Origin: Syncephalis plumigaleata
Lineage: Eukaryota; Zoopagomycota; Zoopagomycetes; Zoopagales; Piptocephalidaceae
Length of the DNA: 64,000 bases
NCBI GenBank assembly: GCA_025201365.1
Contig: JAIXMF010000030.1
Location: 1-64,000 of the forward strand
Direction of reading: 5' to 3'
Part shown: positions 25,501 through 36,116 of the stretch, piece by piece
Position numbering within the stretch: the first letter of the stretch is position 1
Layout: every line of letters begins with the position of its first letter
Position numbers and translations under genes: made by a program
The notes under the pieces: model-generated
Told to the model about the DNA's origin: nothing
Databases searched by the model: none
What the model saw: the letters and a program-made list of their open reading frames with translations, nothing else

Positions 25501-26465
25501 ATCATGTATTTATTGTCAGTGGCCGTACAACCGCAGACCTGCAAGAAATATTCATGAATGTATCCAACGTCAGTTTATGGTAAGTAGATTAATGAGCACT
25601 AGAGTAAATGAAGGACGCTGATTTATTTTCTATACTAGTGCGGAGAACGGTTGTTTTATGCGATTACGCGGTGAGTCAGCGTGGAAATGCTTACTACCGG
25701 AGGAGGACGAGGATAGCATGTGGCGTGCTAAAATTCGTGAAGTATTCGGGTACTACACGGAGCGTACACCTGGATCGTTCATCGAAGAGAAACAAGCCGC
25801 TATCGTGTGGCATTACCGAGCAGCCGAGAATCCAAACTATGGTGCATGGCAAGCAGCGGAGTGTCAGAACCATCTTCATGATTCATTAGGCAGCGTGCTA
25901 CCGGTCCACGTACAAGCTGGTAATAAAACGATCGAGGTATGTAATCGTATAGTAGTAAAGAATATAGCAGCACTCGTATGTTAATTGCTCATCGATTACT
26001 TGCTAGGTATTGCCAAGGGCCGCTAGCGATGCTAATATCCTACAGCGTGCGTTAACGACTAAACTAGACGTTGAAATGGTGGTGGCCGTGGGTAGTTCAC
26101 GCGCATTTGAGGACATTTTCGAATACTTGGACAATCTACACCAACAGCGTGGTTCACTGGATAATACAACAGGAACAATCACTCATGATGATCTTGTCAA
26201 TACAGCAACGGCCGGGGCATCATCATCATCTGCTGCTGCTGGTACTGTTGTATCCTCGTCCACTTCACAAGCATTGCCTATTGCTACCCTACGTACTTGT
26301 ATCACTTGTACAGTAGGTAATCGTAATAGTCGTGCCAAATTCACCGTACATCGACCTAGAGATGTGATTGCATTGCTAGATCGATTACTTGGTGTGGAAA
26401 CCAGTGAATCCGATGCAGATTATTTAGATATGGATGTAAAATCACCTCCTGTATCTTCACGTTAA
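22599..26465 (+). CDS. Trehalose-6-phosphate synthase complex subunit, Tsl1/Tps3-like
   Basis: About ten exons, ~1,090 residues. NLIVVSLFLPVTI resembles the first strand of the TPS fold. It is followed by ~300 residues of Ser/Thr/Ala-rich disorder, then the glycosyltransferase-20 body: YDQFCKQVLWPMFHYVLPEY, WINDYHLMLLPAMIRERLP, GFFLHVPFPSSEVFRCLH, GANLVGFQTYSFARHFL, VSRDKLDYVKGVRQKL, TSIREGMNLTSHEFVCCQ and INPWDYKEMAEAI. A TPP-like domain starts near residue 780 with LDYDGTLAPF and VSGRTT. The usual third phosphatase motif (GDD...DE) reads VAVGSSRAFEDIF here, and the KG motif after VLPRA is absent. The phosphatase half is therefore probably dead and the protein a regulatory or structural subunit. 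This follows from motif knowledge of Tps2 versus Tsl1/Tps3. Confidence 0.88.
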
Positions 26466-27265
26466 ATAAGTAATCAACAGACGATATATTCATCCATCAA
26501 TAAAGCATTATCATTATTATTACCACTATCATTATAGTTCCAGTGTAAATAAAAATATGTATGGTAACATCGCAATACTCAAACTAACACTCTTATACCG
26601 ATTATGGATATAATCAACGTGTGAACTAGTTCAAGATATATGCGCTGACAACCAATGCTCATGTATATATTGCCACATCACACGTGTGATAACGTCCGAT
26701 ACTGATGATTACACATAATCCTATATATCGATCAACCGTGTACGCATTGCAACATTCACAACAAACGGGTGCAGCAGTCGCAATGAAGGACGCGCGCGCC
26801 ATTTGTAGTAATGCTACCACGCATACCAGTAATCGTATATAATCTTATGACATCAATTATCATTCATTATCACACACAACGAAGGGCAACACACACACTA
26901 TAACGAGCCTAATTTAGCATAGGGTACTTCAACAAATCGTCCACGAAGTAAGAACGACGTTGTACACACAAACTATGCCATAGAGATCGGGTTCATTACA
27001 ACAGCAACAGCAACCAGTATACATGCATATCACTTACCTTTTACGTATATACTAGACCGGGTGCCCACCTCTCTAATACAGCAATTGTTACTGGTGTAAC
27101 TAGTGCCTAGTTAGTTTACGCATTGATAACCCACCATCAACATATCCTCTACCATTAAAGATTAGGTAAGCATAATAGTATTAGAGATGACAATATGTTG
27201 CAACACAAAAACATAGAAAAATCGCTCAAATGATGTACATTTCATAAAGAAAATAGCAATGTTTA
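26466..27265. other. Intergenic region between two convergent genes
   Basis: Between the trehalose subunit stop and the WS/DGAT stop. AATAAA lies at about 26500 for the plus gene. A slightly GC-richer patch with CGCGCGCC at about 26790 is not part of an open frame. Homology with the second WS/DGAT locus stops near base 27250, just after that gene's stop codon. Confidence 0.4.
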
Positions 27266-28945
27266 TTACTCGGCTTTCTCGTTCGCTTTCTCTGCTAGTA
27301 TCTTGCGAGAATCTGCAAGCATTACGTCAAAGGCTGCTTGAACACCGTTGACTAGTGTGTGCGCTTGTTTAGGGTATGCCGTGGTCTCGCGAGTTAAAGC
27401 ATTGAAGCGAACCGTATTATTATATGAAGTGATGGTCATTGAAGCGCAACCCACGGGGAAAATAGGAGGATAGGAGACGTAGCCAAGGCAGCGATGTCTT
27501 TTCTCGCCATTACCGAGGTAAAGCTCTTTGGTGGGACCTGGAATGTTGGTTATAACACCGTGGATTTGTCGTGTAGCATTCTGGAAGCTATAATGTAATA
27601 AAAATACACACATTTGATACAATTAGTTATTAATATTGCTACTTATAATGGCTACTTACAAGTAAAGTGGGTAGAAGCCTGGTGCAACACAAGTGAACGC
27701 ATGGATAAGTGTCTTCATGAAAGACGCGTATCTCGACAACTTCACATGGTTCATCGCCTTCTTAGCGCGATAAATTGCCTTTGACGTGGTGATATCTGGT
27801 GATTTCAATACTGAAAGTCGCATGAATTCAATACTAGCATGGTTCATGAAACGAGTATCATCGGGCGCGCGAAGTCCTTTAGGAATTATAATGTTTACTA
27901 GTTTATCCCGCTTATGAACTCGTCCAGGATATTCGGCAGTGTCTTTTTCTATATTGTCCAAGTAAGCGGTAAAGGAACGTTCCAGACAGGCAACTAAAAC
28001 ATCGTTGAGAGTGGCACCTGGATGTGCCGTACGAATGACTTTTACGTCATCCATACTCATGGGATTGGTCCAGGCAACGTCCAGCTCTGATGTTTCCGGT
28101 CCTTTGTACTGGAAACTCTTACGACGATAGAATACCAAGTGGAAGATGGTGGTAAGCGTGTACCACATACCAAGAATAAAATAGAGGAATCGCGTACCCA
28201 ACGAGAACGATGGCATCTTGAAGTTGGGCTCGGGTAACTTCTCGTTTGGATCGAGTGGCTTCATCAATGAGCTTACGGTACGAACGAAGCCTTGGCCATC
28301 GGTCAAACAATGATCGGCACCGAAACCAAGCATAGATCGATTGCCAGTCAAGCCACGTATCAATATAGCACGCCATAATGGTCGGCTCTCATCTAACGAT
28401 CCGTAAAAGAAGTTGGCAATCTCATTCTCGATCATTTCACGCTCGCGCATTTCCTTCTCTTCTTCGGGAAGTCCCTCCAATGAACTAGTGTCCAATTCTC
28501 GTATGGTTAATTGGTCCTTGGCCGTCCATGGTCGTGTGACCTCCTTAGTTTCCCCGGTCTCTTCGTCGACCACTGTCTCCGTAATCGTGTCCATATCGAC
28601 CCATTTGCCATACTTCCAGAATGAGCCACGGGTGGCACGTCGACGGAATTTGATATCAGTCATGCTGAGTTCGGTGGTGATCTCCACCGCAGTCTCAGGA
28701 GTGACGTCGCCTTCGATCCACATGAACGAGCAGATGACAAAGTAGTTTCCCGGCGTGGTCAATCGATAATAATAGTTATCGTAGGAGGTCATTGACACCG
28801 TCTCAATCTTCTTGGGTGCCGCTCGCATTTCATCCGCTGACTCGATCTTGACACTCACAGAGGCAGTCTCCATGACCAACTCTTCTGTAGAGTCCGAAGG
28901 GTTTTCCTCGTGCTTTGCAGACACATCGATCGAATTTTTCTTCAT
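27266..28945 (-). CDS. Wax ester synthase/diacylglycerol acyltransferase-like protein, copy A
   Basis: Two exons, 27660-28945 and 27266-27587. It belongs to the WS/DGAT acyltransferase superfamily, which joins fatty acyl-CoA to an alcohol or diacylglycerol to make storage lipid. The active-site motif reads DHCLTDG where the family consensus is HHxxxDG: the second His and the Asp are kept but the first His is Asp. A hydrophobic stretch FLYFILGMWYTLTTIFHLVF follows. The C-terminal domain begins HGVITNIPGPTKELYLGN, matching the DUF1298-type end. The N-terminus has a ~50-residue acidic lead without a signal peptide. An AATAAA overlaps the stop codon. It is a close inverted paralog of the gene at 62037-63715, with which it shares patches of near-identity. 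Confidence 0.85.
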
Positions 28946-29710
28946 TGTAAATTAATTAGAGCTGGTAATAAGTAATAAGGATAAAAATAAAATAGAGCAC
29001 TGAAATGTATATACGAAATAGTAGGCAACAATTTCGAGCAATAAATACGGTATAGGAGTTATTTCTCGGGTATGTATCCAATGAAACAGGTAGTGTATAA
29101 TATATATAGGTAACGTGATAAAGAGTGATGGAGGGAAAGAAAGAATACTATAACACGGGATACAAATGATCAATAGAACTACAATTATACATGTGTACCT
29201 TATAGTACACGCAATATCCCATGTTGAAAATATGATGGGGCCGTCAACAATGCTCAGCGAGAAGTTACACAATAGACTGCTTGCATAAACGAGTTTTGCC
29301 AACACTACCTCGAATCCAGTCGGGACACGGGCTTGTCTTCCAGTTACAGCGTAGCATGGGTCTACGGTCTGGGACATGGCATTTGCAGGAATGTCATCGC
29401 TCGAGCGACAGACTTGTAAGATTATGTGGCTGTAAATTACATGGGTGATAGCGAAGCCAGCTAATGATCATCAGCGGGATAGCATTCATGGCCACATACT
29501 CAGTTCTACCATGGCTGTCCGTTCTATGCATATCGTGCATTAGGATGATGATAGCACGCTCGGCCATCCGTATCGGCAAGTATGAAGGACACGTTGAGTT
29601 TGCGTGCAATTTGATTGGTTTAGCAAAATGCCACTAAGTCGTAAACCAATTGTTGTAAGAATTAATTCAGGTTGCTCGACCTTTTTCTATCATTGACAGC
29701 TCGGCATGCT
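28946..29710. other. Upstream region of WS/DGAT copy A
   Basis: 765 bp, nearly the same length as the 755 bp at the matching place in the second locus (61282-62036). By eye the two do not align except for CTAATTAAT just before the start codon. Two minus-strand frames (28952-29377 and 29394-29609) are open but resemble nothing. Confidence 0.4.
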
Positions 29711-30583
29711 ACAAATTAATTTGGTTATCGTCATGTGTAACCTTTATGAACATACTTACTCGATCAATGTGGCAGATATACGCTGGATTATTCAATAGTA
29801 CACAAGGCACCATCTAGTCGTGTGTGGTAGTGGTAGACTTGTCATAGGATTATAGCGAATGCCATCGACCAATGATGCAACTACTGGAAGTGACCATTCT
29901 ACAGTGTGCGTTGCTTGAGAGACGATACGCCGCCAATTGTCAATGCCAGTCATCATTTCCTCCATTCGTACATTTCTTTGTCTATTTCACATTGTCCATG
30001 ATGGATACATTGCTTTCATTTTCGGTTGCAATATATCGTGCTGAATAAACATGGAGAGTGCATCATTATCGTTATTACTACATACGCCATGAAATGATGT
30101 TTTGTCAGCCCATGTGGATTGGAATGTGCAGCGACAAACTGTATTGGTACAGCGCCAACAATCACATCATTCCTGTTTCGCATACTGTCATCGCTACTGT
30201 CATATTCTGACCGGTAAAGCAGTGACCAGCACAATATATCAATGCTATAAGCAGTACTGGTCTTGCATTCCATGCAGTTGCTTGTTTTGTAACGACACAT
30301 GGCCTGATGCCGCTGAGACTGTTGTCGCGATTGATGCATTCGTTTGCCATCAAGTATGGCCCTCATTAGAATGGTGTCATTCCTTTTTGACATGTCATAG
30401 TCATCCATTATCCAGCACATTATTCCTATGCGCCTAATCTGATCGGATATTACTATTGCGTTCCATGATACAATGAAGCCACCATTTACGCTTGCATCAT
30501 CCTCCCTCTATTGTAGTATCATTCATAACAAAAAGATTTACTCTATTGGTGCCTTGTTAGTTAGAGCGTAGGTAAAAGCTTGA
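29711..30583. repeat. 873-bp duplicated block, copy A (inverted relative to 60409-61281)
   Basis: Reverse-complements onto 60409-61281 with no net indel and few substitutions. Ends: CAAATTAATTTGG on one side and TCAAGCTTTTACC on the other (read on the opposite strand). Open frames of 54 to 134 codons occur on both strands. The longest frame (minus, 30016-30420) is broken by a stop in the other copy, while a 54-codon frame starting MTGIDNWRRIV (minus, about 29805-29970) stays open in both. No family is recognised. It may be a decayed gene or mobile element. Confidence 0.75.
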
Positions 30584-30815
30584 TAGTTGCAGCAATTTCG
30601 GATGATATGATTAGATTAAATGTTTATTAGGCATTGATCGAGATACTAGCAAGTAATAGATTAAATTTGTAATTAGCAAAGTTATTCTTCTTTTCATTTT
30701 TAGTAGTAATAACCATTCATAACACATAAATTAGATGATGTTGCAGTCACCATCGCTATGTAGCAAGTTTTTATTGCTTTATATATGCAAAGAATGTAGC
30801 AATAATATGAGTCCA

Positions 30816-32887
30816 TTTGCATATGGGAGTAATCATTCTGGTCTTTGCTACTACAATATAATAAATGTAACAATAATTAAGCAGTCGACTACACTTGGTT
30901 GAAGGAGACAAAGTTGCGTAGATGATCTGATATAGACTAGGTTGGTGGTAAGCATAATTAATAGGCAATAACTGTCTCAGTTTATTCAATGCCGAAAAGC
31001 ACAAATGCATCGTTTCCAGGGGTGTTCTAGAAGCACTAATGGCAAGCAGTCTTGACGCCAACTAATAGCTATTGCTTGTTGTACGTTGTAGCTTCGTGTG
31101 CTGTAGTATTCCAACCGATGGTGGTCATCCCGCCTAAGGGTGCTTTTCTTTCATCCCGGTCGTCATTCCTAGGCCAGCGAATGCCCATAGTTGACAATAA
31201 TACGTAGACACATACAAGATGAAGAATATTGAGTATAACTTCCTCAACATTAATATAATTTTTGGTAGTCGTCTTTAGTATAGGTTGCAGCATCAGTGGT
31301 ATCAAGCATGCAAAGAAACCTATTAACGAGAAATATACAAGCTAGCATGATGGGTTAGACCTAATATCGAGTATGATGGTTTCACGTACCTGTATAAATT
31401 TGGAAAAGCCTTCTGGATGCCGCCTTAGTCTATAAGCATTAACACCAAACCATATGGCTATTCAGGTAGGCTACGATTAATACCATGCATATTTGATTTT
31501 ACTATGTACTTACAAAATCCACCAAAGATGATGCCATTCATTATTGGTATTGCTAATCCGCTGATGATTAAATAAACACTATCAGTCACATTGTTATCTG
31601 CATAGATTCTGTCTGTAACTATTGTATATGCAGTTCTGATAATGTTTCCTATAACGTCGATTATCATGAGGGTACGAAGAAATACAATCGATTTCCTCGA
31701 GAATAGATTTCTGCCGATGGATGACCTATGAGCGTGTCAATGTCAATAGTACTAATAATCAGATGATCGCTTACATACCAATGCCATATGATCATATCGA
31801 ATGAGATCTTTCCCAAGAAATTGTATACGTACGATGTCCTGTTCATTATGATGGGATTGGTCGAGTAGGCAAAGTATACTAGCAATGCTGATAGCCAAGT
31901 CAGTAATAGTAAGACAAATAGGCATCAACTTACTTATGCAATAGGCATAGGATACAATGAATGATGCTGACAGCAGGTTAAAGTTGAACTTCCTCATCAC
32001 AATTAGCGCGATAGTACGTGCCGATGTGTACAATAATGCCACCAGTATCTGTACTCGCGCCATTAGCATTTGTATACGAATCATTATTGATACATACCAA
32101 TGCAAACAGTGTCCATTTATAGGCCAATCTTTTAGTGGTGAAGATGAAATCGTTCCATGGATTGGAATCTAGCAAGATAATGGTCAGTCAATATACAGCT
32201 ACTACCTATAGTATTTACCGTGTGTTGCAGTGAAGTTGTATATTTCATATTTGCCTATGTAGATTGGCTTGCTTTCATACATATTTCTTTCGATTCCGGC
32301 CATTGTGATAGGAGTTGATAATATATATTGCATGAAAGGGCTATCGGCCGGGAATTTTACATAACTCCCTAATGGATTTGGATTGTATGGCGGTGTGTGG
32401 AAATCTAGCACAATAAGTTTGATTCGAGGCAGTCCAAGCGTATGCCATTGGTGAATCCAATTGTTCATAGCATTATTGACCTATAATCGGTCAGTATAAG
32501 AAATTGTAATGGAGTTTACTTACCCGGCGCTTATTGCAAAGCCTAGCATTGTTGATACTAGCAAATAGTGCAAAATCTGGGTATTCCAATGCTTTCTTGA
32601 CTACACTTTGCAAATCCGGATCAGAAGCATTAGCTGGTGGTGGCTTACAAAAATTGTCCATTGTAAACGTATTATTTAATGCTATGCCTCTATAGTTATA
32701 AGGCTGTTCTGGATGAAATGGAATATCGGTGGAATTGTATACCAATTCCGTACCATTGTTGCCAATGATAGCGAGTCTTGCCTCCGCAACCATCCATTGC
32801 TGTAATAGCAGGAGTAATAGAATAAATGCCAACTGATATTGCGAAGAGAACATATTGAAAGTGAACGGAGTAGAATGAGTTGCTGTT
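30816..32887. repeat. Left arm of 2,072-bp inverted repeat
   Basis: Reverse-complement of 33799-35870; positions pair as x + y = 66686 along the whole arm, with no indel. Every stretch I compared was identical, including introns and the 3' flank. Identity ends sharply at both edges. The arm contains one complete seven-helix gene plus about 250 bp of 3' flank and 34 bp of 5' flank. Confidence 0.93.
31069..32853 (-). CDS. Seven-helix membrane protein with ectodomain, paralog 3, copy A
   Basis: Mirror copy of the gene at 33833-35617 with the same eight exons: 32524-32853, 32219-32480, 32098-32168, 31934-32048, 31779-31887, 31514-31725, 31390-31457, 31069-31341. It encodes 479 residues with a signal peptide (LAFILLLLLLQQWMVAEA), an N-glycosylatable ectodomain and about seven membrane spans. 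Protein and intron sequence look identical to the other copy. The regions upstream of the two start codons differ beyond 34 bp, so expression may differ. Helical spans and family relationship are described under the mirror copy. Confidence 0.82.
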
Positions 32888-33798
32888 CAATTTGACGACA
32901 TACAATCATGGAAATATATATATATCGCAATATGAGTTGCGGTATTTTGTCCATTGATAACTGGTTTTCCACTTGGACTACGCATTCCGTTATTTTGAGC
33001 CATCTCCATTTCGCCTTTCTTGTGCTACATTAAGCTGAAACATATATAAGAACATGATGGTATTTATTGTATAGACATGGCACTGGTAATGTCAACCTAT
33101 CTATCGGCGTTTAGTTGGATTTGCCAACTTATATTCATAACATAGATTTGGCGGATGGTTAAAAAAAGTGTAGAGTATAGTATGCATCTGCTGTTCACTA
33201 GTGGGGCATGCAGTGTAACATCGTGATGATAGTAGACCCCTCACAAAGGGAGATGCATTCGTAGATGGTAGGTAAAAAGTTATCGTGACTAAAATCCGGC
33301 AATTGCAACAAATCAACATGATTGCCTTGATACATGGATGACAATAGCATTTTGACAAGGCCATTCATTCAAGCCGGTTAACGCCGCTCATCCCTAATTC
33401 ACTATTGAATACACTCACGTGCTGATATGTCGGAGATCCTGTTGCATTCTCTGTAATAATTGGATGTATGACGATAGTGTCATTGTCGCGTTTACGCTTA
33501 TACGCTTTTTTAGAGCAAACTTTTCTATAGCATATCACTACAGCGCATAGCTCGAATGTGGATGACCATATACGTTACACGTAAACACTTGTCCTACTAG
33601 GAAATGGGTAGTAGAATAGCTCGACTGATACATTCAAAACATTGATTGGTGCATTTGGCATTCCTTATTGGTTTCCTGTCTGTATAATGTAGGAATATCC
33701 AACTGCAAAGTCGCGAAAAAGGCGCTGCATCCATCACGGCGTGAATGAAAAAGGCTTGTTATCAACACTGAAAAGTTAAAGCGTGTGCCATTAAATGA
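32888..33798. other. 911-bp spacer of the inverted repeat; divergent promoter region
   Basis: Unique DNA between the two identical arms, so it holds the promoters of both head-to-head seven-helix genes. It is AT-rich with no convincing gene; the 87-codon minus frame at 33101-33364 lacks coding features. Being asymmetric, it shows that the two arms are not a simple assembly mirror. Confidence 0.6.
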
Positions 33799-35870
33799 AA
33801 CAGCAACTCATTCTACTCCGTTCACTTTCAATATGTTCTCTTCGCAATATCAGTTGGCATTTATTCTATTACTCCTGCTATTACAGCAATGGATGGTTGC
33901 GGAGGCAAGACTCGCTATCATTGGCAACAATGGTACGGAATTGGTATACAATTCCACCGATATTCCATTTCATCCAGAACAGCCTTATAACTATAGAGGC
34001 ATAGCATTAAATAATACGTTTACAATGGACAATTTTTGTAAGCCACCACCAGCTAATGCTTCTGATCCGGATTTGCAAAGTGTAGTCAAGAAAGCATTGG
34101 AATACCCAGATTTTGCACTATTTGCTAGTATCAACAATGCTAGGCTTTGCAATAAGCGCCGGGTAAGTAAACTCCATTACAATTTCTTATACTGACCGAT
34201 TATAGGTCAATAATGCTATGAACAATTGGATTCACCAATGGCATACGCTTGGACTGCCTCGAATCAAACTTATTGTGCTAGATTTCCACACACCGCCATA
34301 CAATCCAAATCCATTAGGGAGTTATGTAAAATTCCCGGCCGATAGCCCTTTCATGCAATATATATTATCAACTCCTATCACAATGGCCGGAATCGAAAGA
34401 AATATGTATGAAAGCAAGCCAATCTACATAGGCAAATATGAAATATACAACTTCACTGCAACACACGGTAAATACTATAGGTAGTAGCTGTATATTGACT
34501 GACCATTATCTTGCTAGATTCCAATCCATGGAACGATTTCATCTTCACCACTAAAAGATTGGCCTATAAATGGACACTGTTTGCATTGGTATGTATCAAT
34601 AATGATTCGTATACAAATGCTAATGGCGCGAGTACAGATACTGGTGGCATTATTGTACACATCGGCACGTACTATCGCGCTAATTGTGATGAGGAAGTTC
34701 AACTTTAACCTGCTGTCAGCATCATTCATTGTATCCTATGCCTATTGCATAAGTAAGTTGATGCCTATTTGTCTTACTATTACTGACTTGGCTATCAGCA
34801 TTGCTAGTATACTTTGCCTACTCGACCAATCCCATCATAATGAACAGGACATCGTACGTATACAATTTCTTGGGAAAGATCTCATTCGATATGATCATAT
34901 GGCATTGGTATGTAAGCGATCATCTGATTATTAGTACTATTGACATTGACACGCTCATAGGTCATCCATCGGCAGAAATCTATTCTCGAGGAAATCGATT
35001 GTATTTCTTCGTACCCTCATGATAATCGACGTTATAGGAAACATTATCAGAACTGCATATACAATAGTTACAGACAGAATCTATGCAGATAACAATGTGA
35101 CTGATAGTGTTTATTTAATCATCAGCGGATTAGCAATACCAATAATGAATGGCATCATCTTTGGTGGATTTTGTAAGTACATAGTAAAATCAAATATGCA
35201 TGGTATTAATCGTAGCCTACCTGAATAGCCATATGGTTTGGTGTTAATGCTTATAGACTAAGGCGGCATCCAGAAGGCTTTTCCAAATTTATACAGGTAC
35301 GTGAAACCATCATACTCGATATTAGGTCTAACCCATCATGCTAGCTTGTATATTTCTCGTTAATAGGTTTCTTTGCATGCTTGATACCACTGATGCTGCA
35401 ACCTATACTAAAGACGACTACCAAAAATTATATTAATGTTGAGGAAGTTATACTCAATATTCTTCATCTTGTATGTGTCTACGTATTATTGTCAACTATG
35501 GGCATTCGCTGGCCTAGGAATGACGACCGGGATGAAAGAAAAGCACCCTTAGGCGGGATGACCACCATCGGTTGGAATACTACAGCACACGAAGCTACAA
35601 CGTACAACAAGCAATAGCTATTAGTTGGCGTCAAGACTGCTTGCCATTAGTGCTTCTAGAACACCCCTGGAAACGATGCATTTGTGCTTTTCGGCATTGA
35701 ATAAACTGAGACAGTTATTGCCTATTAATTATGCTTACCACCAACCTAGTCTATATCAGATCATCTACGCAACTTTGTCTCCTTCAACCAAGTGTAGTCG
35801 ACTGCTTAATTATTGTTACATTTATTATATTGTAGTAGCAAAGACCAGAATGATTACTCCCATATGCAAA
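33799..35870. repeat. Right arm of 2,072-bp inverted repeat
   Basis: Pairs with 30816-32887 without gaps. The right edge ends at CATATGCAAA, after which the flanks diverge (CTCAACTG here, TGGACTCA on the other arm). The left edge ends at AACAGCAACTC. No target-site duplication or terminal motif is visible at the edges. Confidence 0.93.
33833..35617 (+). CDS. Seven-helix membrane protein with ectodomain, paralog 3, copy B
   Basis: Exons 33833-34162, 34206-34467, 34518-34588, 34638-34752, 34799-34907, 34961-35172, 35229-35296, 35345-35617 join in frame to 479 residues; introns are only 43-56 nt. A signal peptide is followed by a ~210-residue ectodomain with two cysteines (NFCKPPP, ARLCNKRR) spaced as in the 2799-5000 paralog. 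It then has DSNPWNDF before the first helix and spans ILVALLYTSARTIALIV, SASFIVSYAYCI-TLLVYFAY, FLGKISFDMIIWHW, IVFLRTLMIIDVIGNII, LIISGLAIPIMNGIIFGGF, LVYFSLIGFFACLIPLML and ILNILHLVCVYVLLSTMG. Exons of 71, 109 and 68 nt recur exactly in the 2799-5000 gene. An ATG 48 bases upstream (33785) is outside the duplicated part, so 33833 is preferred. AATAAA lies at about 35698. Confidence 0.84.
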
Positions 35871-36116
35871 CTCAACTGCATTTGTATATTTATATTGCTA
35901 ATTGGTATCAATTACGCGTAACTAAACATGAAATTATAAGCAAATGTATAGCATCAGTGGATATAGTCTGTTGGCATCACATGTAAACATGGCTTTAACT
36001 AATTACCATGAAAATACGCGTAATAAATCGTTGATTTCATCGGGTCACTCGTTAAAAACTTTTCAATCAATTTCCACTTCGTTTACGACTCTCCACTCTT
36101 GTAACATGTAAACACG

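Noticed and set aside
29394-29609. A 71-codon minus frame with MAERAIIILMHDMHR
   Set aside because: Not conserved at the matching place in the second locus and unlike any family known to me.
30102-30437. A 111-codon frame conserved in both 873-bp copies, first considered as a transposase
   Set aside because: No catalytic pattern is visible, and conservation is at DNA level in all frames; kept only as part of an unexplained repeat.
35341-35400. A possible frameshift in the last exon of the third seven-helix gene
   Set aside because: Using the TAG at 35342-35344 instead of the one at about 35367-35369 gives LVYFSLIGFFACLIPLM in frame, so both copies are intact.
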